Assembly (NCBI RefSeq): GCF_000591055.1
Contig: NC_020388.1
Location: forward strand, 1,178,001-1,242,000
DNA from: Natronomonas moolapensis 8.8.11
GTDB lineage: Archaea; Halobacteriota; Halobacteria; Halobacteriales; Haloarculaceae
Reading direction: 5' to 3'
Length of the DNA stretch: 64,000 bases
Shown here: positions 18,346-27,230 of the stretch, piece by piece
How the letters are laid out: each line of letters starts with the position of its first letter
Numbering within the stretch: the first letter of the stretch is position 1
The notes under the pieces: model-generated
What the model was told of the DNA's origin: nothing
What the model saw: only the letters and a program-made list of their open reading frames with translations
Databases searched by the model: none
Position numbers and translations under genes: made by a program

Positions 18346-19380
18346 ATGCCCTACAAAACGGGACTCTCCTACGATGACGTACTCGCTGTCCCACAGCGCT
18401 CACCCGTCGACAGCCGCGACGACGTCGACCTGTCGACCGACCTGGCCGGCGGCCTCGAACTGTCACTCCCCATCGCAACCGCGGCGATGGACACCGTCAC
18501 CGAGGCTGAGATGGCCCGCGCCGTCGCCGAGGCCGGCGGCCTTGGCGTCGTTCACCGCTTTCTCCCGATCGACGAGCAGGCGCGGATGGTCGGTGGCGTC
18601 GCCGCCGACGGTCTCCCGGTCGCGGGCGCGGTCGGGATCGCCGAGTCGTACCTCGATCGAGCGGAGTCGCTCGTCGAATCGGGGGCGAGCGCGCTCGTTC
18701 TCGACGTCGCCCACGGTCACATGGACCGGGCAATCGAGGCGACCGCCGAGTTGTCGGGGACGTTCCCGGGGACGCCGATCTGCGCCGGCAACGTCGCCAC
18801 CGAGGCCGGCGTCGCCGACCTAGCCGAGGCGGGCGCGGACTGCGTGAAGATCGGCGTCGGCCCCGGGTCACACTGCACGACGCGGGAGGTGACTGGCTTC
18901 GGCGTTCCACAGTTCACCGCGGTCGAGCGCTGCTCGAGCGCCGCCCGCAAGCACGGCGTCACGACGATCGCCGATGGCGGGATCAGAGGCTCCGGCGACG
19001 CGGTCAAGGCGCTCTTGGCCGGCGCGGACGCCGTCATGATGGGTGGGTTCTTCGCTGGGTGTGCGGAGTCACCGGGGGAGATCATCGAAACGGACGGCCA
19101 ACGCTACAAGCGCTCGCGGGGGATGGCGACCGCCGCGGCCGCCGAGGACCGCGAGGACAAGGCCGGCGACGTCGAGGCCGAGGAGGGCGTCGAGGCCGTC
19201 ATGGAGTACAAAGGCCCCGTCGAACCGCGGCTGGCGGAGTTCGCCGCTGGCCTCCGTTCGGGGCTCTCCTACGCCGGTGCACACGACCTCGAAACCGCCC
19301 GCGAGAACGCCGAGTTCATGGAAGTCCGGCCGACGACGAACCGCCGGAACGGCGCGCACGGGTTCGCCGATCGGACCTAA
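18346..19380 (+). CDS. IMP dehydrogenase / GMP reductase family protein, no CBS domains
   Basis: 344 residues forming one TIM barrel. [16 protein letters not shown] starts the barrel; [20 protein letters not shown] contains the catalytic Cys loop; [21 protein letters not shown] and [15 protein letters not shown] bind phosphate. There are no CBS domains and I cannot find the Arg-Tyr dyad that marks the flap of IMP dehydrogenases, so GMP reductase-like activity (GMP to IMP, NADPH) is at least as likely as IMP oxidation. It is divergent from aroC and converges on aroA. Confidence 0.85.
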   Translation: MPYKTGLSYDDVLAVPQRSPVDSRDDVDLSTDLAGGLELSLPIATAAMDTVTEAEMARAVAEAGGLGVVHRFLPIDEQARMVGGVAADGLPVAGAVGIAESYLDRAESLVESGASALVLDVAHGHMDRAIEATAELSGTFPGTPICAGNVATEAGVADLAEAGADCVKIGVGPGSHCTTREVTGFGVPQFTAVERCSSAARKHGVTTIADGGIRGSGDAVKALLAGADAVMMGGFFAGCAESPGEIIETDGQRYKRSRGMATAAAAEDREDKAGDVEAEEGVEAVMEYKGPVEPRLAEFAAGLRSGLSYAGAHDLETARENAEFMEVRPTTNRRNGAHGFADRT

Positions 19381-19407
19381 GAGCCTAGGCGTCGAGGGAC
19401 CCGATGC

Positions 19408-20721
19408 TCACGCTTCGACGAGGCCGACACCGATCTCCGAGAGCGCATCGAAGAAGCCGGGGAAGGAGACGTCGACGTCCTCCGCCCCCTCGATCGTCGT
19501 CTCCCCGTCGGCGACGAGGCCGGCGACGGCCAGCGACATGACGATCCGGTGGTCCTCGTGACCCCGGACGGTCGCGCCCTGCAACTCGCCGCCGTGGACG
19601 ACGAGTTCGTCCGCCGACTCCTCGGTCTCGATCCCCATGCGGCCGAGTTCGGTCGCCATCGCGGCCACGCGGTCCGTCTCTTTCAACCGGACGTGCGCGC
19701 AGTCGGTGATCCGGGTCGTCCCCGCCGCCGCCGCGCCGAGAGCCGCGATCGTCGGCAGCAGATCCGGGGTGTCCGCGACGCCGACCTCGATCCCCTCGAG
19801 GTCGGACCGGCCGACGACGATCTCGCCCGCGTTGCGGTCCCACTCGATCGCCGCCCCCATCGAGTCGAGCACCTCGACGATCGCGCTGTCGCCCTGGGCG
19901 CTCGGATGCGCGCCCTCGACGACGAGTTCGTCCTCGGCGGCGAGTGCGCCCGCGGCGAGGAGATACGACATCGACGAGAAGTCCCCGGGGACGTCGTAGC
20001 CCCCGCCCGCCGGCGCGTACGTCTGCCCCCCAGAAACGGCGAGTTGCTCGGCCCCGGACGCCCTGACCTCGGCGTCATCCCCGCCGCCGACCGACGCCTC
20101 GACGCCGAACGCCTCCAGCACCTCGAGGGTGATGTCGACGTATGGTGCGGACTTGAGCTCGGTGGTCAGTTCGATCTCGATCCCGTCCTCGGTCGCCGCG
20201 CCGGCCATCAACAGCCCAGTGACGTACTGCGAGGAGACGTCGCCGGGGATCGACACCGACCCGCCGGCCGTCCCGCCGCCGACGACCAGCGGGGCCTGCC
20301 CGTTGGCCCGCGTCGAGTCCGCCCGGATACCGAGTTGCCCGAGCGCATCGAGCAGCGGCCCCTGCGGCCGCGACCGAAGCGAGGCGTCGCCGGTCAACAC
20401 CGAGAGCCCCTCGACTAACCCGCCAGCCGCCGCCGTTAACCGCATCGTCGTCCCGCTGTTCGCGCAGTCGATCACGTCGGCGGGCGTTTCGGGCGTGCCG
20501 CCGAAGCCGACGACCTCGAAGTCACCGTCGACGCGCGAGGTCTCACCGCCGTAGGCCTCGACCGCCCGGGCCGTCGCCGCCGTATCGGCACTGAAAAGCG
20601 GGTTCCGGACGGTCGCGCCGTCTCCGTACCCCGCCGCGAGAACCGCCCGGTGGGTGTAGCTCTTCGAGGGAGGCGCGCGTGCGGTGCCGCGAACGCGTGA
20701 GGGGGAGATCCGAACGTCCAT
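19408..20721 (-). CDS. aroA: 3-phosphoshikimate 1-carboxyvinyltransferase (EPSP synthase)
   Basis: 437 residues, normal length. [20 protein letters not shown] and [20 protein letters not shown] near the N-terminus and [20 protein letters not shown] plus [20 protein letters not shown] near the C-terminus are the family signatures in both pseudo-symmetric domains. Joins shikimate-3-phosphate and PEP. The ATG at 20721 is chosen; a long upstream frame lies antisense to the peptidase gene. Confidence 0.97.
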   Translation of the reverse strand: MDVRISPSRVRGTARAPPSKSYTHRAVLAAGYGDGATVRNPLFSADTAATARAVEAYGGETSRVDGDFEVVGFGGTPETPADVIDCANSGTTMRLTAAAGGLVEGLSVLTGDASLRSRPQGPLLDALGQLGIRADSTRANGQAPLVVGGGTAGGSVSIPGDVSSQYVTGLLMAGAATEDGIEIELTTELKSAPYVDITLEVLEAFGVEASVGGGDDAEVRASGAEQLAVSGGQTYAPAGGGYDVPGDFSSMSYLLAAGALAAEDELVVEGAHPSAQGDSAIVEVLDSMGAAIEWDRNAGEIVVGRSDLEGIEVGVADTPDLLPTIAALGAAAAGTTRITDCAHVRLKETDRVAAMATELGRMGIETEESADELVVHGGELQGATVRGHEDHRIVMSLAVAGLVADGETTIEGAEDVDVSFPGFFDALSEIGVGLVEA

Positions 20722-20850
20722 ACCGGGGCGTCTCGGGCGGTCATCAAAGGCTTGCCGACTCGGGCGGACCGGCATAGAGCGCTCCGGAGAGTCGGTGTGG
20801 CTCCGGCGCCGCCGGGCAAGCGCTTTGTGCCCGCCGCCCCGGATACCGGT

Positions 20851-22032
20851 ATGGATCCGGATCTCTCGAAACTCGACGCCTTCCTCGCGGAGGCGGGCGT
20901 CGATGGCTACCTGATCGAGGCCGACGGCGAGACGGCCGACCAGCGGTACCTCTCGGGGTTTACCGCTCCCGACCCGTTCGTCACCCTCTACACTGGGGAG
21001 ACGACGCTTCTGGTCTCGGCACTGGAGTACGGCCGCGCGATGCGCACCGCCAGAGCCGACCGCATCGAGCGACACTCGACGTACGACCACCGGGCGAACG
21101 TCGCGGAGTACGGCTCGCCGGGCGGGAAGTATCGGACGCTCGCCGCGTTCCTCGATTCCCACAGCGCCGACTCGGTCGCGGTGCCGAGGGACTTTCCAGT
21201 CGGGACCGCCGACGGTCTCCGGGACCACGGGATCGCGGTCGAGGCCGACCCCGACGGCGTCGTCGGCTCCATCCGCGCCCGGAAGGTCGACGAGGAGATC
21301 GACCACGTCCGGGCGACACAGCGCGCCAACGAGGCGGCGATGGCGCGCGCCGAGGACCTGCTCGTCTCGGCGACGGTCGACGGCGGAACCTTGCGTCTCG
21401 ACGGCGACCCGCTGACGGCCGAACGGGTCAAACGCGCGATCGAAATAGAGCTACTGGCGCACGACTGCGCGCTCGACGAGACGATCGTCGCCTGCGGCGC
21501 CGACGCCGCCGATCCGCACGACCGCGGATCCGGGCCGCTCGCCGCCGACGAGGCGATCATCGTCGACATCTTCCCGCGCTCGAAGACGAGCGGCTACTAC
21601 GCCGACATGACGCGGACGTTCTGCGTCGGCGACCCGGGCGAAACGATCGAGCGCTGGTACGATCTCACGTACGAGGCCCAGCGGGCCGCCCTCGACACCA
21701 TCGAGGCCGGCGTCTCCGGCAGCGACGTCCACGACGCGGTCTGTGACGTCTACGAGGACGCGGGGCTCCCGACGCTCCGGGCCGACGAGACGACCGAGAC
21801 GGGATTTATTCACACCACGGGTCACGGCGTCGGCCTCGACATCCACGAGCACCCGCGGCTCTCCGAGGAGGAGACGGAACTCGAGGCCGGCAACGTCGTG
21901 ACGGTCGAACCAGGGCTGTACGACCCCGAGGTCGGCGGCGTCCGGATCGAGGACCTCGTCGTCGTCACCGAGGACGGCCACGAGAACCTCACCGAGTATC
22001 CGACGGAGTTGGCCGTCGGTTCGGGCGGGTGA
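20851..22032 (+). CDS. M24 family metallopeptidase (Xaa-Pro dipeptidase-like)
   Basis: 393 residues: a creatinase-type N-terminal domain (about 1-135) and a pita-bread catalytic domain (about 150-393). The metal ligands are visible as Asp in IIVDIFPRS and [10 protein letters not shown], His in [13 protein letters not shown], and Glu in [20 protein letters not shown]. It removes N-terminal residues before proline or acts on X-Pro dipeptides in the cytoplasm. Divergent from aroA with 129 bases between starts. Confidence 0.9.
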   Translation: MDPDLSKLDAFLAEAGVDGYLIEADGETADQRYLSGFTAPDPFVTLYTGETTLLVSALEYGRAMRTARADRIERHSTYDHRANVAEYGSPGGKYRTLAAFLDSHSADSVAVPRDFPVGTADGLRDHGIAVEADPDGVVGSIRARKVDEEIDHVRATQRANEAAMARAEDLLVSATVDGGTLRLDGDPLTAERVKRAIEIELLAHDCALDETIVACGADAADPHDRGSGPLAADEAIIVDIFPRSKTSGYYADMTRTFCVGDPGETIERWYDLTYEAQRAALDTIEAGVSGSDVHDAVCDVYEDAGLPTLRADETTETGFIHTTGHGVGLDIHEHPRLSEEETELEAGNVVTVEPGLYDPEVGGVRIEDLVVVTEDGHENLTEYPTELAVGSGG

Positions 22033-22093
22033 TCGGCCTCCGGCCGCGCGACGATGCGGTAAGCTACAAACCCCACCGCCCCATAGCCCCAAT

Positions 22094-22160
22094 GGCGGCT
22101 GTGATGACGCGTCTACCCCCGCTCCGAGCCCCGTGTGACGACGCACACCTCTGAGCCGCC
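22094..22160 (+). ncRNA. candidate C/D box guide sRNA
   Basis: A terminal stem GGCGGC (22094-22099) / GCCGCC (22155-22160) brackets a perfect C box GTGATGA (22101-22107) and D box CTGA (22151-22154). Between them are a one-mismatch D' (CCGA, 22124-22127) and C' (GTGACGA, 22135-22141). Size (67 nt) and order C-D'-C'-D fit archaeal 2'-O-methylation guides. The D guide would be about 22142-22150 and the D' guide 22108-22123. The gene set for the protein partners (flpA, nop5) is in this window at 34-35.6 kb. The two guide targets were not identified. Confidence 0.5.
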
Positions 22161-22218
22161 GTTTCCGGACGCGCGCCGAGACGAACCCCTTTTGAACGAC
22201 CGCGAGTAACCCGAATCC

Positions 22219-22947
22219 ATGCAACTGCTCGTCGTCGGCGCGGGTGAGATGGGTCGGTGGTTCGCCCGCCAAAGCGGCGCCGACGCGGTCGCGTTCGCTG
22301 ACCGCGACCCGGCGACAGCGCGTGCGGCGGCCGATATCGGGGACGCACGCGCCGTCGACCTCGACACCGACGAGACGTTCGACGCCGTCTGTCTCGCGGT
22401 GCCGATGTCCGCCACCCCGACCGCGATCGGGACTCACGCCGGCCGGGCGAGCGAGGCCGTCGTCGACGTGGCGGGGGAGATGCGCGACGCCGTGGCGGCG
22501 CTTCGGACCCACGCCGAGGGGCTCGAACGAGCCAGCTTTCACCCGCTGTTCTCGGCCGCGAACGCCCCGGGAAACGTTCCTGTCGTCGTCGATAACGCCG
22601 GGCCGACGGTCGATCGGTTCCGTGCGGCGCTCGAGGCGGCGGGCAACGAGGTCTTCGAGACGACGCCGGCGGCCCACGACCGCGCGATGGAGACCGTCCA
22701 GGCGAAGGCGCACACGGCCATCCTGGCGTACGCGCTCGCCGCCGAGGACGTCGACCCGCGGTTTCACACCTCCCTCTCGGGACCGCTGTCGACCCTCGTC
22801 GAGGGGACCCTCGACAACACACCAGAGGTGTACGCCGAGATCCAAGAGCGATTCGAGGGCGCGTCGTCGGTCGCCGAAGCCGCGGCCGAGATTGCCGACG
22901 CCGACCACAGGACGTTCGTCGACCTCTACGGGGAGGCGGGCGAGTGA
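22219..22947 (+). CDS. tyrA: prephenate dehydrogenase
   Basis: 242 residues. MQLLVVGAGEMGRWFARQSG is the Rossmann NAD(P)-binding motif (GAGEMG); the C-terminal helical domain contains RASFHPLFSAANAPGN, which carries the catalytic His and substrate contacts (SFHPLFS is typical of the haloarchaeal enzyme). It oxidatively decarboxylates prephenate in tyrosine synthesis, downstream of the aroA and aroC products. It is about 240 residues, shorter than fused bacterial TyrA, without chorismate mutase or ACT domains. Confidence 0.88.
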   Translation: MQLLVVGAGEMGRWFARQSGADAVAFADRDPATARAAADIGDARAVDLDTDETFDAVCLAVPMSATPTAIGTHAGRASEAVVDVAGEMRDAVAALRTHAEGLERASFHPLFSAANAPGNVPVVVDNAGPTVDRFRAALEAAGNEVFETTPAAHDRAMETVQAKAHTAILAYALAAEDVDPRFHTSLSGPLSTLVEGTLDNTPEVYAEIQERFEGASSVAEAAAEIADADHRTFVDLYGEAGE

Positions 22948-22969
22948 GTACGTACAGCGGAGCAAAGCG

Positions 22970-24391
22970 ATGACCGACACCGACGGCGTCCTCGACGCCG
23001 CGAAGTACCTCCGGCCGGTCCGGCCGATCGACCCCGAGGAGATATACGAGTACGTCGAGGGGCAACCCCACCCCGCGGTCGTCCGGCAGACGCTGCGCGA
23101 GCACGCCTTCGAGTTGGGAGTCGTCGAGCGCGAGGACGGGACCTTCGTCCCGGTCGAAGAGGGACCGATCGAGCCGGCGTTCCGAGGCGTCGAGCGGTTC
23201 CCGGACGCGTACGCGCGGCGCTTCGAGGACCTACTCGTCGAGCGCTACGGCTCCGGCTGGCCCGAGGGCGATGCGGGCGATCGGCTCCGCGAGCGCATCG
23301 ATGGGCTGAAAGTCGCGTACTTCGCCGACGAGTCCGTCACCTACGACGAGGAGACGGCGCTCGCCTACGCGCTGTATCACCTCCCGGACTACTACGCGGC
23401 GATCCAGTACGTCCTCGACGAACTCGGGCGGGCGGGGCTGCTCGACCGAACGCTCCGCGTGCTCGACGTCGGGGCGGGCGCGGGCGGGCCGGCGCTCGGT
23501 CTCTACGACTACCTGCCCGACGACAGCCTCGTCGAGTACGACGCCGTCGAACCCAGCGCCGCGGCCGACGTCTTCGAGACGATGCTCGACCCGACGCGAC
23601 CCGGGTTCGACGCGACCGTCCACCGCGAAACCGCGGAGGCGTTCGCTCCCGAGGGCGAGTACGACCTCGTCGTCTTCGGGAACGTCCTCTCGGAACTCGA
23701 AGCGCCGGTCCCGGTCGTCGAACGCTACCTCGAAGCGCTCGCGCCCGACGGGACCGTCCTCGCGCTCTCGCCGGCCGAGGAGCGGACGGCGACCCGCCTC
23801 CGCGACGTCGAGCGCGACCTTCTCGACCGAAATGAGGAGCTGTCGGTGTACGCGCCGACGATCCGGTTGTGGCCCGGTGAGTCGCCCGACGACCGTGGCT
23901 GGACGTTCACCCGAAAGCCCGACGTCGAGGCTCCGTCGTTCCAGCGACGCCTCGAGCGCGCCGCGTCGGACTCGCCGGGTGGGTCACCCGACAGCGGCGA
24001 CGGACGCTACACCAACTCCGCAGTCCAGTTCGCCTACCTCCTGTTGCGGACCGACGGCCGGCGGGCGATCGAGTACGACCCCGACCCGGGCCGGGTGGCG
24101 AAGATGGCCGAGAGCGAACGCCACGTCACCGAACGCATCGACATCGCGGCGCTGAAGCTGTCGCCGGACCTCGCCGACGACGGCCACCCGCTGTTCAAGA
24201 TCAGCGACGGGTCGGAAGCGATCGACCACTACGCCGTCCTCGCGGAGCGGTCGGGCCTCAACGAGTCCCTCGAGGCGGCCCCCTACGGCTCGTTGCTCCG
24301 CTTCGAGAACGTGCTCGTCCTCTGGAACGACGACGAGGGGGCCTACAACCTCGTCGTCGACGCCGAGACGGTTGTCGATCGGCTGGCCTGA
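22970..24391 (+). CDS. Rsm22-like ribosomal small subunit methyltransferase family protein
   Basis: 473 residues. The N-terminal third is a helical region (LRPVRPIDPEEIYEYVEGQP). A Rossmann methyltransferase domain begins near residue 160: TLRVLDVGAGAGGPALGLYD is motif I and EYDLVVFGNVLSEL is motif IV. The Rsm22 family (yeast mitochondrial) methylates or assembles the small ribosomal subunit. The C-terminal part has YTNSAVQFAYLLLRTDGR, a conserved family stretch. Starts 22 bases after tyrA. Confidence 0.75.
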   Translation: MTDTDGVLDAAKYLRPVRPIDPEEIYEYVEGQPHPAVVRQTLREHAFELGVVEREDGTFVPVEEGPIEPAFRGVERFPDAYARRFEDLLVERYGSGWPEGDAGDRLRERIDGLKVAYFADESVTYDEETALAYALYHLPDYYAAIQYVLDELGRAGLLDRTLRVLDVGAGAGGPALGLYDYLPDDSLVEYDAVEPSAAADVFETMLDPTRPGFDATVHRETAEAFAPEGEYDLVVFGNVLSELEAPVPVVERYLEALAPDGTVLALSPAEERTATRLRDVERDLLDRNEELSVYAPTIRLWPGESPDDRGWTFTRKPDVEAPSFQRRLERAASDSPGGSPDSGDGRYTNSAVQFAYLLLRTDGRRAIEYDPDPGRVAKMAESERHVTERIDIAALKLSPDLADDGHPLFKISDGSEAIDHYAVLAERSGLNESLEAAPYGSLLRFENVLVLWNDDEGAYNLVVDAETVVDRLA

Positions 24392-24502
24392 GGCGGGCCG
24401 TCCGGCGGTCGGACGGCCGACTGGACTGGAAAACAATCCGACCGCCAGAGGCGCCTCCGCCGGTTCCGGACAGGCTTTATTCGCTCCCGACGAACGTTCG
24501 AT

Positions 24503-24913
24503 GTGGCCTACATCACGCGAGCCCTCCTGACCGCCCTGCTCGAACTCGCGGCGGACCGCGACCCGACCGGCGTGACCGTCTCGCTCGCGGTGACGCCTGC
24601 CGAGGAACTCGACGCGTCGCTCCCCGACGATCGCGCCGTGTTCACCGATATGTACCTCCCCGATACCGGGGGGTCGGTTCGGGCGGTGTTCGGGATGGAC
24701 CTCTCGACGCCGGGGGCCGCCGGTCGGTTTATTTCCCACCCGGACGGGATGTTGGCGCTGACGAAGCGAGACGACCTCCACGAGGTCGTCTTCGTCGCGG
24801 TGCCGCCCTACGACGCCGAGGACGTCGCCGCCTTCGGCCGGTCGGGGTCGGGTCGGCCGGTCGACGTCGTCGACGTCGAACCGCCGGACGGCGAGATCGG
24901 ACTCCCGGAGTAG
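24503..24913 (+). CDS. conserved haloarchaeal protein of unknown function
   Basis: 136 residues. The GTG at 24503 is the start; the overlapping ATG at 24501 is out of frame. TRALLTALLELAADRDPTGV, then VFTDMYLP and RFISHPDGMLALTKRDDL have the strand/helix order of a JAB/MPN-like fold, and SHPDG recalls the His-x-His motif of JAMM proteases, but the usual catalytic set is not complete. So it may be an inactive MPN-type domain; weak inference. Confidence 0.5.
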   Translation: MAYITRALLTALLELAADRDPTGVTVSLAVTPAEELDASLPDDRAVFTDMYLPDTGGSVRAVFGMDLSTPGAAGRFISHPDGMLALTKRDDLHEVVFVAVPPYDAEDVAAFGRSGSGRPVDVVDVEPPDGEIGLPE

Positions 24914-24938
24914 ACAGCGTGGCGGTCAGCGCGACCGC

Positions 24939-25148
24939 TCACTCGAGGTAGCCGAGGTCGCGGAGCTGGTCGGTTATTTCGTCGAACTCCGCCTCCGAGA
25001 GCGAGCCCTGTTTTTGATGCTGGATGACGATGCTCCGGAGCAAAAATCGGACCAGGTCGCTGGTCGAGGAGAAACTCGTCCCCTCGATCGTCTCCTCGAC
25101 GCGCTCGGAGAGATCTTTCGGGATCGAGACCGTCGTGTATTCCGTCAT
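24939..25148 (-). CDS. ribbon-helix-helix (CopG-type) DNA-binding protein
   Basis: 69 residues. MTEYTTVSIPKDLSERVEE is the N-terminal beta strand and first helix of a ribbon-helix-helix (polar-hydrophobic alternation TVSIP, then SERVEETIEG). TSDLVRFLLRSIV is the second helix. The start at 25148 matches family length; the longer start at 25187 adds a non-conserved arm. May be an antitoxin or an autoregulator, but no toxin-like partner lies next to it. Confidence 0.75.
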   Translation of the reverse strand: MTEYTTVSIPKDLSERVEETIEGTSFSSTSDLVRFLLRSIVIQHQKQGSLSEAEFDEITDQLRDLGYLE

Positions 25149-25286
25149 GCTCGTCTCGTGGTGGCCGATCCGAATATGTCTGTCCACTGCCCATCGGACG
25201 CGCCACCTGAGGTCGTCGGCTGGAGGCCACCGGGGACTCGTCGTCGTCGGGGGACGGGGAATGCTCGCCCGCGACCGAGTCAGGGG

Positions 25287-25293
25287 TATTTAG
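25287..25293 (+). promoter_or_regulatory. TATA box of the 25.3-kb small gene
   Basis: TATTTAG about 26-32 bases before the ATG at 25319, which supports that start over the GTG at 25310. Confidence 0.5.
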
Positions 25294-25318
25294 GGGGTGT
25301 GGCGCGTACGTGTTCACA

Positions 25319-25648
25319 ATGGGAGTTCGGCCACCACAGCAAAGCGACGGCGACACCCCGGAGATCATCGCCTTTGGCATCGCGGCTCTCGACGAACACC
25401 TCGAACGGGCGGACGTCACGTTCCCAGTAACTGAGGAGGCGCTACTCGAAACCGTGGGTGATCCGAGCATTCCCTACGACGCGACGGGCAACGAGATTCG
25501 GCTCTCGGCGGCGCTCGAGGAACTCCCCCAAGCGAGATACGAGACCCGACAGGAGTTCATGAACGCCCTCCACCCGGTCTTCGAGGCCCGCCGCGAGCGG
25601 GGAAACAACAGCTTCGTCGGTCGGCTCCGGTCGTTGTTGCCGTTCTAG
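25319..25648 (+). CDS. small conserved haloarchaeal protein (DUF5789-like)
   Basis: 109 residues, one compact alpha/beta region: IAFGIAALDEHLERADVTFP, then a small hydrophobic core ending in FVGRLRSLLPF. The ATG at 25319 has a leaderless TATA box. From memory it resembles DUF5789, a family of unknown role. Its 3' end meets the 3' end of the aglJ gene with a 4-base overlap. Confidence 0.5.
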   Translation: MGVRPPQQSDGDTPEIIAFGIAALDEHLERADVTFPVTEEALLETVGDPSIPYDATGNEIRLSAALEELPQARYETRQEFMNALHPVFEARRERGNNSFVGRLRSLLPF

Positions 25649-26622
25649 TCCTCGAGGTCGTCGAGTCGGTCATCGAGGCCCTCAAGTCGGTCATCGAGAC
25701 CCTCAAGTCGGTCATCGAGACCCTCGAGGCGGCGGGTCTGTTCGCGGTTGACCGAGACCAACACGTCGGTCAGAAACCCGAACATCAGAAGCTGTACCGA
25801 CAGCAACACCAGAAACGCCGCCAGCAACGCTAGGACTTCGTGTGAGATGCCCACGACGAAGTATCGGTAGGCGACGAACCCCGCGACCGACACCCCCGCG
25901 AGCGTTCCGAACGCCGCGACGCTACCGAAATAAAAGATCGGGTTGTTAGTCTTCGCGAGCGCGTACAACGTCAGGACGATGCGGCCGCCGTCGGCCAGCG
26001 GCCGGAGGTTCGTCTCGGAGCTCTCCGGCCGGGCGAGATACCGGATCGGGACCACTTCGGTGTCGACGCCGTGGCGGACGCACTCGGCGGCGAGCTCGGT
26101 TTCGATGCCGAAGCCGTCGGCCTCGAGGCGGAACCGCTCGAAGGAGTCGCGCGTGAACGCCCGGTATCCCGAGAGGATGTCCCGGAGGTACCGACCGTGA
26201 ACGGTACCGAACAGCCGGTTGATCAGGCGGTTGCCGACGCGGTTGAGCCTGGTCATCGCCCCCGGTTCCATATCGGCGAAGCGATCGCCGATGACGTGCT
26301 CGGCACGGCCGTCGAACAGCGGTTCGAGCATCACGTCTGCGTCCTCGGGACAGTAGGTGCCGTCGCCGTCGGCCATCAACACGTACGGTTTCTCGACGTA
26401 CTCGAGCGCCTCCCGGACGGCCTGTCCCTTGCCCGTCCCCGACTGGGTCCGGACGCGGGCACCGTTGGCGTCGGCGATCGAGCGGGTGTCGTCGTCGGAG
26501 CCGCCGTCGATGACAAAGACGTCCTCGAAGCCAGCGTTCCGAAAGCCCGACACGACCTCGCCGACGGTGGCGGCCTCCTCGAGCGTCGGAATCAGCACGC
26601 AGACGTCCGTCCGGTCGGGCAT
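25645..26622 (-). CDS. aglJ: dolichyl-phosphate hexosyltransferase (AglJ-like)
   Basis: 325 residues, GT2 family. DVCVLIPTLEEAATVGEVV is the nucleotide-sugar binding start; VLMADGDGTYCPEDAD has the D-x-D-type metal motif; GYRAFTRDSFERF and RYLARPESSETNLRPL follow the pattern of haloarchaeal AglJ, which adds the first hexose to dolichol phosphate for S-layer N-glycosylation. Two membrane helices near 235-300 anchor it to the cytoplasmic membrane face. The C-terminal 25 residues are three near-exact heptads RLEGLDD, encoded by 21-base repeats (25660-25730), likely a short coiled coil. Confidence 0.8.
   Translation of the reverse strand: MPDRTDVCVLIPTLEEAATVGEVVSGFRNAGFEDVFVIDGGSDDDTRSIADANGARVRTQSGTGKGQAVREALEYVEKPYVLMADGDGTYCPEDADVMLEPLFDGRAEHVIGDRFADMEPGAMTRLNRVGNRLINRLFGTVHGRYLRDILSGYRAFTRDSFERFRLEADGFGIETELAAECVRHGVDTEVVPIRYLARPESSETNLRPLADGGRIVLTLYALAKTNNPIFYFGSVAAFGTLAGVSVAGFVAYRYFVVGISHEVLALLAAFLVLLSVQLLMFGFLTDVLVSVNREQTRRLEGLDDRLEGLDDRLEGLDDRLDDLED
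25660..25730 (-). repeat. 21-base in-frame repeat at the aglJ 3' end
   Basis: Three near-identical 21-base units (unit like tcaagtcggtcatcgagacc) encode the RLEGLDD heptads. Differences between units are mainly synonymous, consistent with tandem slippage that kept the reading frame. Confidence 0.7.
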
Positions 26623-26689
26623 TAGAGACGACTGCGCCACCGGAGATAAAAAAACGGCCGGATCGGACCGCCGGGAGGACCGACACCGA

Positions 26690-27181
26690 TCACTCCCGAA
26701 GCGGCGATCTGCCGTTCGAGTCTGGCGTGAGGTTGCCGTGTTCGTCGATCTCGCCGGCGATGATCCGAGTCGAGGAGATCACGTCACCGTCCTCGGCATA
26801 CCGGTGTTCGACGACCTCGATGTCGAGCGGCGCGAGCCCCCTCCGTTTCCTGATGTCGTTGACCGTCTCACCGCCGTCTTTCGTCTCCGGGGAAACCACG
26901 AGGACGTCGAACCCCGGGTCGGTCGCGACGCCCGTGGGTTCGGTCAACGGTCGGATCTCGAACGTCCGGTCGTACTCCTCGGCGAACGCCCGGAGCTCCG
27001 AGTTGAGGTCAGCCTTTCGTTCCTCGAAGGAACGGACGTGCCGGTCGACGCTCCGCGTCTCCGGGGCGAGGTCGTCATCAGTCAGCCCGACGGTCACGTC
27101 CCCGAGTTCGAACGCGCGTTCGAGCAGCGCCCGGTGACCGTCGTGGACCGGATCGAACGTCCCGCCCAATACGACGTCCAT
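26690..27181 (-). CDS. coaD: phosphopantetheine adenylyltransferase (archaeal type)
   Basis: 163 residues. VVLGGTFDPVHDGHRALLER has the T/HxGH nucleotidyltransferase motif near the N-terminus and VISSTRIIAG is the ISSTxI motif near the C-terminus. Makes dephospho-CoA from 4'-phosphopantetheine and ATP in the cytoplasm. The start at 27181 places the first strand of the fold at the N-terminus; a longer frame to 27202 is possible. Confidence 0.9.
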   Translation of the reverse strand: MDVVLGGTFDPVHDGHRALLERAFELGDVTVGLTDDDLAPETRSVDRHVRSFEERKADLNSELRAFAEEYDRTFEIRPLTEPTGVATDPGFDVLVVSPETKDGGETVNDIRKRRGLAPLDIEVVEHRYAEDGDVISSTRIIAGEIDEHGNLTPDSNGRSPLRE

Positions 27182-27230
27182 ACCGCCGGAATGTGCGGCC
27201 ACTGTTTAGTGGCTTCGGTGGTGGACCGCC

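Noticed and set aside
24501-24530. ATG at 24501 as the start of the 24.5-kb gene
   Set aside because: It runs into a stop after nine codons; the GTG at 24503 opens the conserved frame.
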